Assembly (NCBI GenBank): GCA_045598705.1
Contig: JAZLMM010000031.1
Span: 1-13,384 of the forward strand
Reading direction: 5' to 3'
Length of the DNA stretch: 13,384 nucleotides
Source of the DNA: Scatonaster sp045598705
Lineage (GTDB): Bacteria; Bacillota; Clostridia; Saccharofermentanales; Saccharofermentanaceae
Below the pieces are notes generated by a model. It searched no databases. It had not been told where the DNA came from and saw only the letters and a list, made by a program, of their open reading frames with translations. This document shows, piece by piece, positions 5,975 through 12,606 of this stretch. A program made the translations under genes and the position numbers. Numbering within the stretch: position 1 is the stretch's first letter; each line of letters begins with the position of its first letter.

Positions 5975-6847
5975 ATGTCAACAATGGAAACCAATCTGAA
6001 ACAACATACCTGTCCCAAGTGTGGTGGTTCACTTAATGTTAAATTGGACATTCAGAAATATGAATGCCCATTCTGCAATTCTGAATTTGATTATGAATAC
6101 TTCGATAAAGACGATTTGTTGACACGTGCAGACCAATGTCGCCAAAAAAAGGAATGGAATGCTGCCAACGATGCCTACAATTTTTTATTGGCAAAATTAC
6201 CGCACGACTTCTTTGCACTTCGTGGCCGTGTACTTGTTGCGGCACACATGCCCCAATTCTTCAACTTATCACTGGCCCAAAGTGATGTCCGTAGAAAGAA
6301 CACGATCGCGAGTATTTGTGCCGCACTCCGAGCGGTGGACGAGGAGCATAGAGATTATTTTGAGATAATGAAAGAAATCTATACCTCAATCGAGAGATGT
6401 GATCAAGAACAGAAGAACTTAGAAAGCAATAAGGATAAGAAAAGAAGAATGATTTCCAATTACTACTCAGGACAAAATGACGACCTGAAAATCTCGCCTG
6501 AGGTTTTTGGTGCAACTTTTGCCATAGTGTTTATTTTGATAATCATGTTCAGCCTTGTTATAAAGGGTGAGCCCAACCGAGTGACGAGAAATGTTGTGAT
6601 TATTATCAGTGTTCTGATTGGTATAGTTGTGAGTTCCTTGGGGCCCAAAATCTTCGGAAGAGATGAATCTATCGGTATTTTACCAGAAGAGGCTGATAGA
6701 CGTGTTGAGGAAATAAATAAAAGCATTAAGGCTAACGAGCAACAACTGGAAAAACTTCAGAAACGAATCACAGAACTTGCTGGTGACATTGAGAAAATGG
6801 AGAATTCATTTCTAAAGGCGGATCAGGAACCATCAGAGAATCAATAA
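5975..6847 (+). CDS. Zinc-ribbon / helical-repeat / transmembrane coiled-coil protein, paralogue 1
   Basis: This encodes a 290-residue protein. Residues 10-40 form a zinc ribbon with C13-P-x-C16 and C31-P-F-C34. Residues about 47-95 form a TPR-like helical pair (R-A-D-Q-C, E-W-N-A-A-N-D-A-Y-N-F-L-L and D-F-F-A-L-R-G-R-V-L-V-A-A-H). Two hydrophobic segments at about 177-196 and 207-223 are separated by only about ten residues, so the protein probably forms a membrane hairpin with both ends in the cytoplasm. Residues about 240-280 are a coiled coil. The start has AAAGGAG (5959-5965). Related proteins lie at 8897 and 9863; the family is common in anaerobic Bacillota but has no assigned function. 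The zinc ribbon could bind nucleic acid or protein. Confidence 0.8.
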   Translation: MSTMETNLKQHTCPKCGGSLNVKLDIQKYECPFCNSEFDYEYFDKDDLLTRADQCRQKKEWNAANDAYNFLLAKLPHDFFALRGRVLVAAHMPQFFNLSLAQSDVRRKNTIASICAALRAVDEEHRDYFEIMKEIYTSIERCDQEQKNLESNKDKKRRMISNYYSGQNDDLKISPEVFGATFAIVFILIIMFSLVIKGEPNRVTRNVVIIISVLIGIVVSSLGPKIFGRDESIGILPEEADRRVEEINKSIKANEQQLEKLQKRITELAGDIEKMENSFLKADQEPSENQ

Positions 6848-6988
6848 GCATACTTTCTTTGCCTTTTTGATACATTCTTCTGTAAGCTCAAAGTGTTGCA
6901 ACAAAGTTTGCGCATGCTTCGTCTTATCCATGGACTCAAAAGTGGTCGTTCCACCACATAATATAGAAGCGTTTGAGGGGTATGAACA

Positions 6989-7630
6989 ATGAAGAAATTT
7001 GCATCAATGGTTTTAGTTTTTGCTTTGGGGCTGAGCCTTTCCGCCTGTTCGAAAGATTCCAAGTCTGATTCCGAAGGAGCAGGCAATTTTGCTCAGAAAA
7101 TTGAAAGCGTGAAGAGAACGAGCATCACGGTAGATGCGGAAGACGGCTGGTGGGAAGAATACGGCCTGAGTGAGAACGACGTAATCCTGCAGGCTTATCA
7201 TGAAAATTATGCCTGGGGAGCACAATATGGCGGTTCTTTTGTCACAGCAAATGGAAACGTGTATCAGTTTGATTTCAGTGAATCCGTTTGGCAAGATGGT
7301 TACAACGAAATCGAAGAAATGCAGAAAGTCATCGAGTCTACTGATCCGGTGAAGACCTTTGACCTGGCTACAACGAAGGATCTGTTTCTGGCAGGTTATG
7401 GTGTAGATACTTCGGAGAGGATGCCCGATACCCATCTTGGATGCGATGCAGGTGAAGATTGTATCGAAGTATACGTGAAAGATAGGGGCTTGACGCTAGT
7501 GTTCGAGGTTGGCGACAATTACGGCTTCTACAACGAGGCAAGCGTGGGAAAAATCGTGCGTTTCTGCTACGAGGAACTGAGTGATTCGCTGCCGTTCCGA
7601 AGCTGGTTCGAAATCGAAGATTTGCCGTAA
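6989..7630 (+). CDS. Putative lipoprotein
   Basis: This encodes a 213-residue protein with a classical lipoprotein signal: M-K-K-F, a hydrophobic stretch to residue 16, then lipobox L-S-A-C20. After lipidation at Cys20 the protein would sit on the outer face of the membrane. A Ser/Asp/Lys-rich linker (21-32) leads to an acidic, aromatic-rich domain (for example D-G-W-W-E-E-Y, Y-A-W-G-A-Q-Y-G-G and N-V-Y-Q-F-D-F). C150 and C155 could form a disulfide. I do not recognise the fold. The ribosome binding site is GAGGGG (6975-6980). It lies between two zinc-ribbon membrane protein genes, which suggests but does not prove a shared envelope role. Confidence 0.8.
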   Translation: MKKFASMVLVFALGLSLSACSKDSKSDSEGAGNFAQKIESVKRTSITVDAEDGWWEEYGLSENDVILQAYHENYAWGAQYGGSFVTANGNVYQFDFSESVWQDGYNEIEEMQKVIESTDPVKTFDLATTKDLFLAGYGVDTSERMPDTHLGCDAGEDCIEVYVKDRGLTLVFEVGDNYGFYNEASVGKIVRFCYEELSDSLPFRSWFEIEDLP

Positions 7631-7653
7631 AGATGGTCTGTTGAGAAAGTGTA

Positions 7654-7683
7654 TTGTCATCCCTGTTTCAGGTAGGGTATGAT
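7654..7683 (+). promoter_or_regulatory. Promoter of the zinc-ribbon membrane protein gene
   Basis: TTGTCA (7654-7659, five of six), 18 bases, then TATGAT (7678-7683, five of six). Transcription would start near 7690, leaving a leader of about 55 bases that contains TTGCC/GGCAA (7706-7710, 7720-7724), a short inverted repeat just ahead of the ribosome binding site. Confidence 0.5.
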
Positions 7684-7746
7684 TGTGTTCGGGTTGAAAG
7701 TTCTTTTGCCAGTTGGACAGGCAAGAAAAAATAGGAGGTTTGGGAA

Positions 7747-8685
7747 ATGTTTTGTAGTAAGTGCGGGAACAATGTAGCAGATGGTGTGCAGTTCTGTGGT
7801 AACTGCGGAAGCCCCATGGTAACGCTACAGGCGGCACCGCAGGCCGCTCAGCCGATGGCCACGCCGCAGACAGCGCCAATGGGCATGCCGGTCGCACAGC
7901 CTGCCGTTCAGCAACAGTATGTGCAGCCAGTACAGCAGAGTGCACCGCAGGGAAGCGCAATGCCACCACTTCCGATGGAACAGTTCATGAGCCAACAGCA
8001 GCTGATTGCCGCGAACAAGAAGACGCAGTATGTGATCAACTTCAATGCCAATCCGAATGATATCATCACTATGATTACTTCGTGGCTTGTTTCCCAAAAC
8101 GCAAGATATTTGCAGGAAGACAACATCCTTTATTATGAGATGGGCGATGCCTTCATTGGTAAAAGGTCTTTCGAGTATTACATACAAGGCAATCAGTTGA
8201 CCATTCTTGCTTACTTGCGAACACCGCGTAAGCCGAGTTCTTTGAAGCGCGGAATGGTGGGCGCAGCGGCAACGGTTCCCTACGATAATTCCATTACTCA
8301 GCTTCTAGAGAGCATCAATGGATTGAGCCGGTCAAATGTTGCGTCGGTTCAGCAGAATGCCGGATTTACAAGCGTACAGTCACAGCAACTGAATCAGGGT
8401 CAGAACTACATCAATCAGACGGTGAATTCCTTCTCGGAAGCAAGCTCTTCAAGAATGGATAAGATGGCAATCGGCGCGTTTGCTTTCTCACTGGCAGATT
8501 TGTTCCTCACCCTATTTGGCTATACTTTCGGAGCAATTCTTCTTATTCTTTCCTACTATTTCGGATATCTCGGACTCAAGTCGAATAAGAAGATCTTGGC
8601 GATACTAAGCATGGTGATTACCACGATTGCAATGGGTATAGTCTTCTATACTCTATTCACAGGAAACAAGATCATTGATTTGTAA
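7747..8685 (+). CDS. Double-cysteine-pair zinc-ribbon membrane protein
   Basis: This encodes a 312-residue protein. Residues 1-24 are a short zinc ribbon (C3-S-K-C6, C17-G-N-C20, G-S-P), like the zinc-ribbon domain widespread at the N-terminus of Bacillota membrane proteins. Residues about 25-92 are a Pro/Gln/Ala-rich flexible linker. Residues about 95-190 form a folded domain (Q-Y-V-I-N-F, Y-L-Q-E-D-N-I-L-Y-Y-E-M-G) that I cannot name. Residues about 241-304 are hydrophobic with two or three membrane segments, one containing S-Y-Y-F-G-Y-L-G-L-K-S-N-K-K, as in DUF4190-like proteins. AGGAGG (7733-7738) supports the start. It is not homologous to the three paralogues around it beyond having a zinc ribbon. 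Confidence 0.8.
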   Translation: MFCSKCGNNVADGVQFCGNCGSPMVTLQAAPQAAQPMATPQTAPMGMPVAQPAVQQQYVQPVQQSAPQGSAMPPLPMEQFMSQQQLIAANKKTQYVINFNANPNDIITMITSWLVSQNARYLQEDNILYYEMGDAFIGKRSFEYYIQGNQLTILAYLRTPRKPSSLKRGMVGAAATVPYDNSITQLLESINGLSRSNVASVQQNAGFTSVQSQQLNQGQNYINQTVNSFSEASSSRMDKMAIGAFAFSLADLFLTLFGYTFGAILLILSYYFGYLGLKSNKKILAILSMVITTIAMGIVFYTLFTGNKIIDL

Positions 8686-8779
8686 AACTTCCGGGAAGTA
8701 GATCGCATCACACGAAGCCATATAATTAATACCCCCACGACCTTAAGGACTGCCATCTGTGTCTATTTCTGCGCGAATA

Positions 8780-8803
8780 TGCAAATCAGATAATCCATTT
8801 GCA
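8780..8803. promoter_or_regulatory. Conserved palindrome TGCAAAT-N10-ATTTGCA (copy 2)
   Basis: TGCAAAT (8780-8786) and ATTTGCA (8797-8803) match copy 1 at 5859-5882 in arm sequence and spacer length, and share part of the spacer (GATA-TCC). Similarity continues into the -35 region (GCTTGT-TGT). The centre lies about 58 bases before the predicted transcription start, a usual distance for an activator. Confidence 0.6.
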
Positions 8804-8814
8804 GTACGGAACGC

Positions 8815-8843
8815 TTGTGTGTTGGTGTATGCAATAATATACT
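8815..8843 (+). promoter_or_regulatory. Promoter downstream of palindrome copy 2
   Basis: TTGTGT (8815-8820), 17 bases, then TATACT (8838-8843, five of six). The offset from the palindrome is identical to that of the promoter at 5894-5922. A second possible -35, TTGACA (8843-8848), has no matching -10 at normal spacing. Confidence 0.45.
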
Positions 8844-8862
8844 TGACATATATCAGGGATGT

Positions 8863-8881
8863 ATTGTCAGACAATGTCTGA
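8863..8881 (+). promoter_or_regulatory. Two overlapping palindromes in the leader of paralogue 2
   Basis: ATTGTC-A-GACAAT (8863-8875) and TCAGAC-AAT-GTCTGA (8867-8881) are both perfect inverted repeats and share nine bases, so in RNA only one of the two hairpins can form at a time. They end seven bases before the ribosome binding site AGAGGG (8888-8893). They could be a protein operator or a small leader switch. Confidence 0.45.
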
Positions 8882-8896
8882 GATGGTAGAGGGAAA

Positions 8897-9811
8897 ATGA
8901 ACGTGAGCGAGAATGAAGTTGAATTGAAAAAGCATACCTGTCCTACTTGTGGTGGACAGCTTCAGGTCAATCTGGACAAACAGATGTACGATTGCCCTTT
9001 CTGCGGGGTGTCGTTCGACTATTCATACTTCCGCGAAGATGATGTACTGGCACGTGCCGAACGATTCCGCCTTTCAGAAGAATGGATCGCGGCAAACGAT
9101 GCCTATGATTTCATGTTGTCGAAGGATCCACATAATTTCTGCGCGCTTCGAGGGAAAGTCTTGGTAGCGGCCCACATACGAAAAGGCTTTGATTTGAAAG
9201 GGAATCAAGTCCCTATGAGCCAAGATGTGCAAGCAAACATCGAACATGCACTGAAAGCTTCAGATGAAGAACATCGGGTGTATTTTGAGAAACTACAAGA
9301 GTACTTCGAAGGTATTGAGAAGGATAACGAAGCGCAGACAGAGTTGGATCGCCTGAACGAGAAGTACACGAAAGTAGACTCTCATCTGAACCACTTAATA
9401 GATATGTCGATTCAACCTCTTGCTGTGGATTATATTGTTGCTACTATATTTGTCGATGGATTATCAGTTGTTTGCTTGATTTTGATGTTTTGCGGTGCTT
9501 TTGGAAACGGAGTATTTCTAATGACACTTCTAATAATGCTATTAATGTCTGTCGTAATGACGATTCAAGTGATTCAAATGATCTCCGAGAAGCGGGCACT
9601 CAAGAGAGATAGGGCCAAGGCGCGGCTGGAACGCGATGAGAATCAGAAGCAAATTACCTCTCGCCAGCAAGCCGCGAAAGAACTTAAAGAACACAACAGA
9701 ATACTTAAGCAAGAAATCTACGAGATGGACAAACGATTTAATGTGACACTTCACATCACGAACACAGCGTCTACTTCGAGTGGAACCGAAGAGAAACTTT
9801 GTAGTGAATGA
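8897..9811 (+). CDS. Zinc-ribbon / helical-repeat / transmembrane coiled-coil protein, paralogue 2
   Basis: This encodes a 304-residue protein. The zinc ribbon is C15-P-T-C18 with C33-P-F-C36. The helical repeat region (about 45-100) includes W-I-A-A-N-D-A-Y-D-F-M-L, D-P-H-N-F-C-A-L-R-G-K-V-L-V-A-A-H, and the family motif D-E-E-H-R-V-Y-F-E-K at about 125-135. Two membrane segments lie at about 181-200 and 206-228, and a charged coiled coil follows at about 231-280. The N-terminal 140 residues are close to paralogue 3 and clearly related to paralogue 1, while the membrane segments share no sequence. The AGAGGG site lies only three bases before the ATG; a GTG at 8903 would be better spaced, but the same context precedes paralogue 3, so ATG is kept. 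It is probably co-transcribed with paralogue 3. Confidence 0.8.
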   Translation: MNVSENEVELKKHTCPTCGGQLQVNLDKQMYDCPFCGVSFDYSYFREDDVLARAERFRLSEEWIAANDAYDFMLSKDPHNFCALRGKVLVAAHIRKGFDLKGNQVPMSQDVQANIEHALKASDEEHRVYFEKLQEYFEGIEKDNEAQTELDRLNEKYTKVDSHLNHLIDMSIQPLAVDYIVATIFVDGLSVVCLILMFCGAFGNGVFLMTLLIMLLMSVVMTIQVIQMISEKRALKRDRAKARLERDENQKQITSRQQAAKELKEHNRILKQEIYEMDKRFNVTLHITNTASTSSGTEEKLCSE

Positions 9812-9862
9812 GCGGAATGGAAGCGTAGAAGTGTCAGCTAGATGCTGAAAGGTAGAGGGAAA

Positions 9863-10819
9863 ATGAACCTAAACGATAGCAAAACTGAATTGAAAAAGCA
9901 CACCTGTCCAACTTGTGGTGGACAGCTCCAGATCAATCTGGACAAACAGATGTATGTTTGTCCTTACTGTGGTGTGTCATTCGACTATTCATACTTCCGC
10001 GAAGAAGATGTAATGATGCGGGCTGAACTATTTCGTGCCTCAGCATACTGGAACGCGGCAATCGATGCTTATGACTTCATGCTGGTGAAAGACCCGCACA
10101 ATTTCTGGGCGCTTCGAGGCAAAGTCCTGGCGACGGCCTATATGAGAAGAGGCTTCGTAATGAAAGAGTCGGGAATCGTCAGGCCCAACTATGTACTGCA
10201 AAGCATCAGACACGCATTAAGTGCTACAGATGAAGAACACCGAGTGTATTTTGAGAAGATGCAAGAGTACATCGAGGGTGTCGAGAAATATAATGAAGAG
10301 AAGAAAAAACTGGATAAAATGAGAGAGAAGTACAATGATAAGCGACATCTTCTCGCAACCATAGAGAACCCGCTCCCGAGTTTCGATGACAAGATGCAAA
10401 TTGCGATTGTTAAAGCCTATGGGTATGTGGGTCTTCTGGAAATTGTGTCGATTATCGGTTATTTTGGAACCAAACGTCAGATGGCGGATATTGAGTCGGG
10501 GAAGACTTATTCTTATAGATATAGAACTACGGAAAATCGTCTGAAAGAACTGGATAGACTTAGCGGGTCTATGCACAGTTTAAAGATATGTGCGATCGTA
10601 CTAGCGGCAATATTAGTTGGCGCGACAGCGTTTTTCCTGATTTCAAGTGTCCTCGAGAAAAGAAGAATCAAGAAAGCGGCCGCAAAGGTGCAGCAAGAAC
10701 TCGATGCGATACAGAAGGACATCACCCCTTTCCATCAAGCCTTGGAAGAACTGAAAGAACACAACAGACAACTTAAACTCGAAATCCACAAGATGGATAC
10801 TCGATACGAGAACGGGTAA
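9863..10819 (+). CDS. Zinc-ribbon / helical-repeat / transmembrane coiled-coil protein, paralogue 3
   Basis: This encodes a 318-residue protein. An ATG at 9842 is in frame, but 9863 is chosen because its N-terminus then aligns with paralogue 2 (M-N-x, then E-L-K-K-H-T-C-P-T-C-G-G-Q-L-Q) and the 18 bases around the start (9851-9868) equal those at 8885-8902. The zinc ribbon is C15/C18/C33/C36, and the helical region includes D-P-H-N-F-W-A-L-R-G-K-V-L and D-E-E-H-R-V-Y-F-E-K. A weak hydrophobic segment lies at about 181-202 and a strong membrane segment at about 239-264, followed by a coiled coil ending E-L-K-E-H-N-R-Q-L-K, again like paralogue 2. The 51-base gap to paralogue 2 has no terminator, so this is a tandem duplication within one operon. 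Confidence 0.8.
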   Translation: MNLNDSKTELKKHTCPTCGGQLQINLDKQMYVCPYCGVSFDYSYFREEDVMMRAELFRASAYWNAAIDAYDFMLVKDPHNFWALRGKVLATAYMRRGFVMKESGIVRPNYVLQSIRHALSATDEEHRVYFEKMQEYIEGVEKYNEEKKKLDKMREKYNDKRHLLATIENPLPSFDDKMQIAIVKAYGYVGLLEIVSIIGYFGTKRQMADIESGKTYSYRYRTTENRLKELDRLSGSMHSLKICAIVLAAILVGATAFFLISSVLEKRRIKKAAAKVQQELDAIQKDITPFHQALEELKEHNRQLKLEIHKMDTRYENG

Positions 10820-10842
10820 AGGAAGGCGGATATGTCGGTTAC

Positions 10843-10920
10843 ATGATAACCCAGGATTCTTTTTGGGTGAAGATCCCTCTTGATGTCTTCGACCAAGTGC
10901 TTGAGAAGGTTCAAGAGTAA
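10843..10920 (+). CDS. Possible 25-residue small ORF or gene remnant
   Basis: An ATG at 10843 opens a frame reading M-I-T-Q-D-S-F-W-V-K-I-P-L-D-V-F-D-Q-V-L-E-K-V-Q-E and a stop. The frame stays open upstream into the end of paralogue 3, without a start. Just before it, a good AAGGCGG site serves an ATG at 10832 that encodes only four residues and stops in an ATGA overlap with the 10843 start. The peptide looks protein-like (amphipathic C-terminal helix), but it could be the tail of a decayed gene or chance. Otherwise 10820-10961 holds nothing clear. Confidence 0.2.
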   Translation: MITQDSFWVKIPLDVFDQVLEKVQE

Positions 10921-10961
10921 TGTTGCCCCCATTCTTTTCTGACAGGATGGAGCCTGACGGA

Positions 10962-12257
10962 TTATTCCTCAATCACCGTAGGATTCAGTAAGAAATCGTA
11001 TATGTTCACAAGCAGGATTCCATCTTCGTCATAATGGGGTGAAATCATATCGCCTGTGATGACGATACGCTTAAACGCATCCTTGATTTTCGTGAATGGA
11101 CGTGTTTCCTGGATTCGTTTTTCTTCGGTAGGTAACGAATAGGCCGATTGGATATAGTATCTCGATGAGCCTTTATTACATACAAAATCGATCTCCAACT
11201 GTTTTCGCTGTTGCTTACCGCTTGAATCTGTTTCAACAATTGGTACAACGCCAACATCTACGTTATACCCTCTCATGCGGAGTTCATTGTAGATAACATT
11301 TTCCATCGAATGAGTTGGTTCCATCTGCCTGAAGTTAATCCGGACATTACGCAGACCTAAATCGCTAAAATAATACTTCTGAGGCGTCTCGATATACGAT
11401 TTGCCTTTTATATCATACCGAGTCGCTGATTCGAGAAGAAAGGAGTCCTGCAAATATCCCAGGTATTTCTGTATAGTCGGGCCGGTTATCTTCGAATGCT
11501 TCACGCTCTGAAAAGTTCTCCGGAGTTTTTCGGGATTCGTAAGTGATCCGATGGAAGAAGAAAGAATATTCAATAGATCTTCCAATTCACTTTGATTTCG
11601 TACTTTGTGACGTTTTACTATATCAGAAACATATATCTCACTGTAAAGGTTTGCCAGTAGCTCCGATTTGTCGCTATCTTCTTTACAAAGAACAACCAAC
11701 GGAATACCGCCATATGTCATATACTGTGATAGTCCTGCATATTTATCACCTTCATAGGCTGTCATGAATTCCGAGAAACTCAGAGGGTACATATGAATCT
11801 CGTCCCCGCGCCCGGAAAACTCTGTAATAATATCCTTGGACAAGAACTTGGCATTACTACCTGTGACAAATATGTCCAGGTTTCTTTTTCGTATATACCC
11901 ATTCAATACAGATTCAAATGAATCCATTAACTGGACTTCATCAAGCAGAAGATAATACTTTTCGCTGTCTACACACTTTGTTTTGATATATTTCATGAAC
12001 TTCTTCGGATCGGCCTTCTTGTTCTCCAACTGAAGCTCAACAATATCTTCGCCTATTAATTCAAGATCGTCAGCTGAGTCAAAAGCAAATCGTATTATGT
12101 GATCTTCAGGAATGCCTTTGCTCAATAGATATTCAAAGAATAATGTGTTGAGAAGAAATGATTTCCCACATCGTCTCACTCCCGTAATAACTTTAACCTG
12201 TCCATTTCCCATTCGGTTTATGAGTTTTGTTAAATAGAAGTCACGCTTAATATCCAT
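10962..12257 (-). CDS. AAA_14/DUF4143-family ATPase
   Basis: This encodes a 431-residue cytoplasmic protein of the stand-alone ATPase family with an AAA_14 domain and a DUF4143 tail. Walker A is G26-V-R-R-C-G-K-S33, Walker B is Y-Y-L-L-L-D106-E107-V-Q, and the sensor strand is I-F-V-T-G-S-N-A-K-F-L-S (about 129-140), followed by the family's L-S-F-S-E-F and Y-G-G-I-P motifs. The C-terminal region has Q-L-E355-I-D357-F-V-C and then Y-Y-I-Q-S-A-Y, as in the nuclease-like fold of DUF4143, although the usual lysine looks replaced by glutamine. GGAGG (minus strand) lies five bases before the ATG. These genes occur in many copies in anaerobe genomes and their role is not established. Two long palindromes lie directly upstream, and a broken toxin gene beyond them suggests it arrived by insertion or recombination. 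Confidence 0.9.
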   Translation of the reverse strand: MDIKRDFYLTKLINRMGNGQVKVITGVRRCGKSFLLNTLFFEYLLSKGIPEDHIIRFAFDSADDLELIGEDIVELQLENKKADPKKFMKYIKTKCVDSEKYYLLLDEVQLMDSFESVLNGYIRKRNLDIFVTGSNAKFLSKDIITEFSGRGDEIHMYPLSFSEFMTAYEGDKYAGLSQYMTYGGIPLVVLCKEDSDKSELLANLYSEIYVSDIVKRHKVRNQSELEDLLNILSSSIGSLTNPEKLRRTFQSVKHSKITGPTIQKYLGYLQDSFLLESATRYDIKGKSYIETPQKYYFSDLGLRNVRINFRQMEPTHSMENVIYNELRMRGYNVDVGVVPIVETDSSGKQQRKQLEIDFVCNKGSSRYYIQSAYSLPTEEKRIQETRPFTKIKDAFKRIVITGDMISPHYDEDGILLVNIYDFLLNPTVIEE

Positions 12258-12267
12258 ATCAACCTCC

Positions 12268-12305
12268 AGAATGGAAAAATGTCATTTGTGACACTTTTCC
12301 ATTCT
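12268..12305. promoter_or_regulatory. Long palindrome A in the ATPase leader
   Basis: AGAATGGAAAA (12268-12278), one base, TGTCA (12280-12284), four bases, TGACA (12289-12293), one base, TTTTCCATTCT (12295-12305). All 16 paired positions match; only the single-base step (A against C) does not. It begins at the edge of the ATPase ribosome binding site and covers the predicted transcription start, so it could act as an operator or as a leader hairpin limiting translation. Confidence 0.85.
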
Positions 12306-12334
12306 AAAATAGCACCGGCGGGAGTATTCTTCAA
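12306..12334 (-). promoter_or_regulatory. Possible promoter of the ATPase gene
   Basis: On the minus strand TTGAAG (complement of 12329-12334), 17 bases, then TATTTT (complement of 12306-12311). Both elements are four of six to consensus. It lies exactly between the two palindromes, which would place palindrome B upstream and palindrome A over the start site. Confidence 0.35.
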
Positions 12335-12339
12335 GAGTT

Positions 12340-12379
12340 TAAAATGGATTTTTGTCAAAAATGACACAAATCCATTTTA
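12340..12379. promoter_or_regulatory. Long palindrome B upstream of the ATPase
   Basis: TAAAATGGATTT (12340-12351), one base, TGTCA (12353-12357), AAAA, TGACA (12362-12366), one base, AAATCCATTTTA (12368-12379). The design equals palindrome A: AATGGA outer arms, TGTCA/TGACA inner arms, a four-base centre and one mismatch at the same place. The centres are 73 bp apart, about seven helical turns. Confidence 0.85.
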
Positions 12380-12380
12380 G

Positions 12381-12593
12381 ACTATCTGTAGAAAACCAAA
12401 GGGAGGAAGGGTATATGAAAATGTGCCTAAAACTTCTACTGCTCAAAAACTTCCAGAAGGTATAAATTATCGAGAGTATGATGTATATCCTTATGTAAAA
12501 GGTAATCGTGGACTTGATAGGATTGTAATTGGTGACGATGGTTCGGTTTGGTATACTGAAGACCATTATGAGACTTTTAAACGAATTGAGTAA
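12381..12593 (+). pseudogene. Beheaded ribonuclease (barnase/RNase N1-T1-like) toxin domain
   Basis: This 70-codon open frame has no credible start; the in-frame stop TAG at 12378 lies inside palindrome B. From about codon 22 it reads K-L-P-E-G, Y-R-E-Y-D-V, G-N-R-G-L-D-R-I-V, G-D-D-G-S-V-W-Y-T-E-D-H-Y-E-T-F-K-R-I-E. This follows the bacterial ribonuclease family that includes barnase, with the catalytic glutamate (R-E-Y-D), both arginines (N-R-G-L-D-R) and the histidine (D-H-Y) all present. Such domains are the C-terminal warheads of secreted polymorphic toxins. An ATG at 12415 with a GGAGG site is out of frame and yields only 16 codons. The delivery and N-terminal parts are missing. It is either a remnant or an orphan recombination cassette, 13 bases before its likely immunity gene. 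Confidence 0.75.
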
Positions 12594-12606
12594 GGGGGAA
12601 CAAGCT

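Noticed and set aside
6842..6988. Protein-like minus-strand frame (C-G-G-T-T-T-F-E-S-M-D-K and on) between paralogue 1 and the lipoprotein
   Set aside because: Only about 31 codons follow its ATG, it has no ribosome binding site, and I recognise no family; chance or a decayed fragment cannot be told apart.
7496..7969. Minus-strand 157-codon frame
   Set aside because: It spans the end of the lipoprotein gene, a promoter region and the start of the zinc-ribbon gene on the opposite strand; its Ala/Pro-rich part mirrors the Pro/Gln linker.
8843..8848. Perfect TTGACA as the -35 of paralogue 2
   Set aside because: No -10-like sequence lies 16-18 bases downstream; the TTGTGT-17-TATACT pair, shared in position with paralogue 1, fits better.
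12415..12465. Small 16-codon ORF with a good GGAGG site before ATG 12415
   Set aside because: It is out of frame with the clear ribonuclease domain that overlaps it, so it is most likely a coincidence within the remnant.
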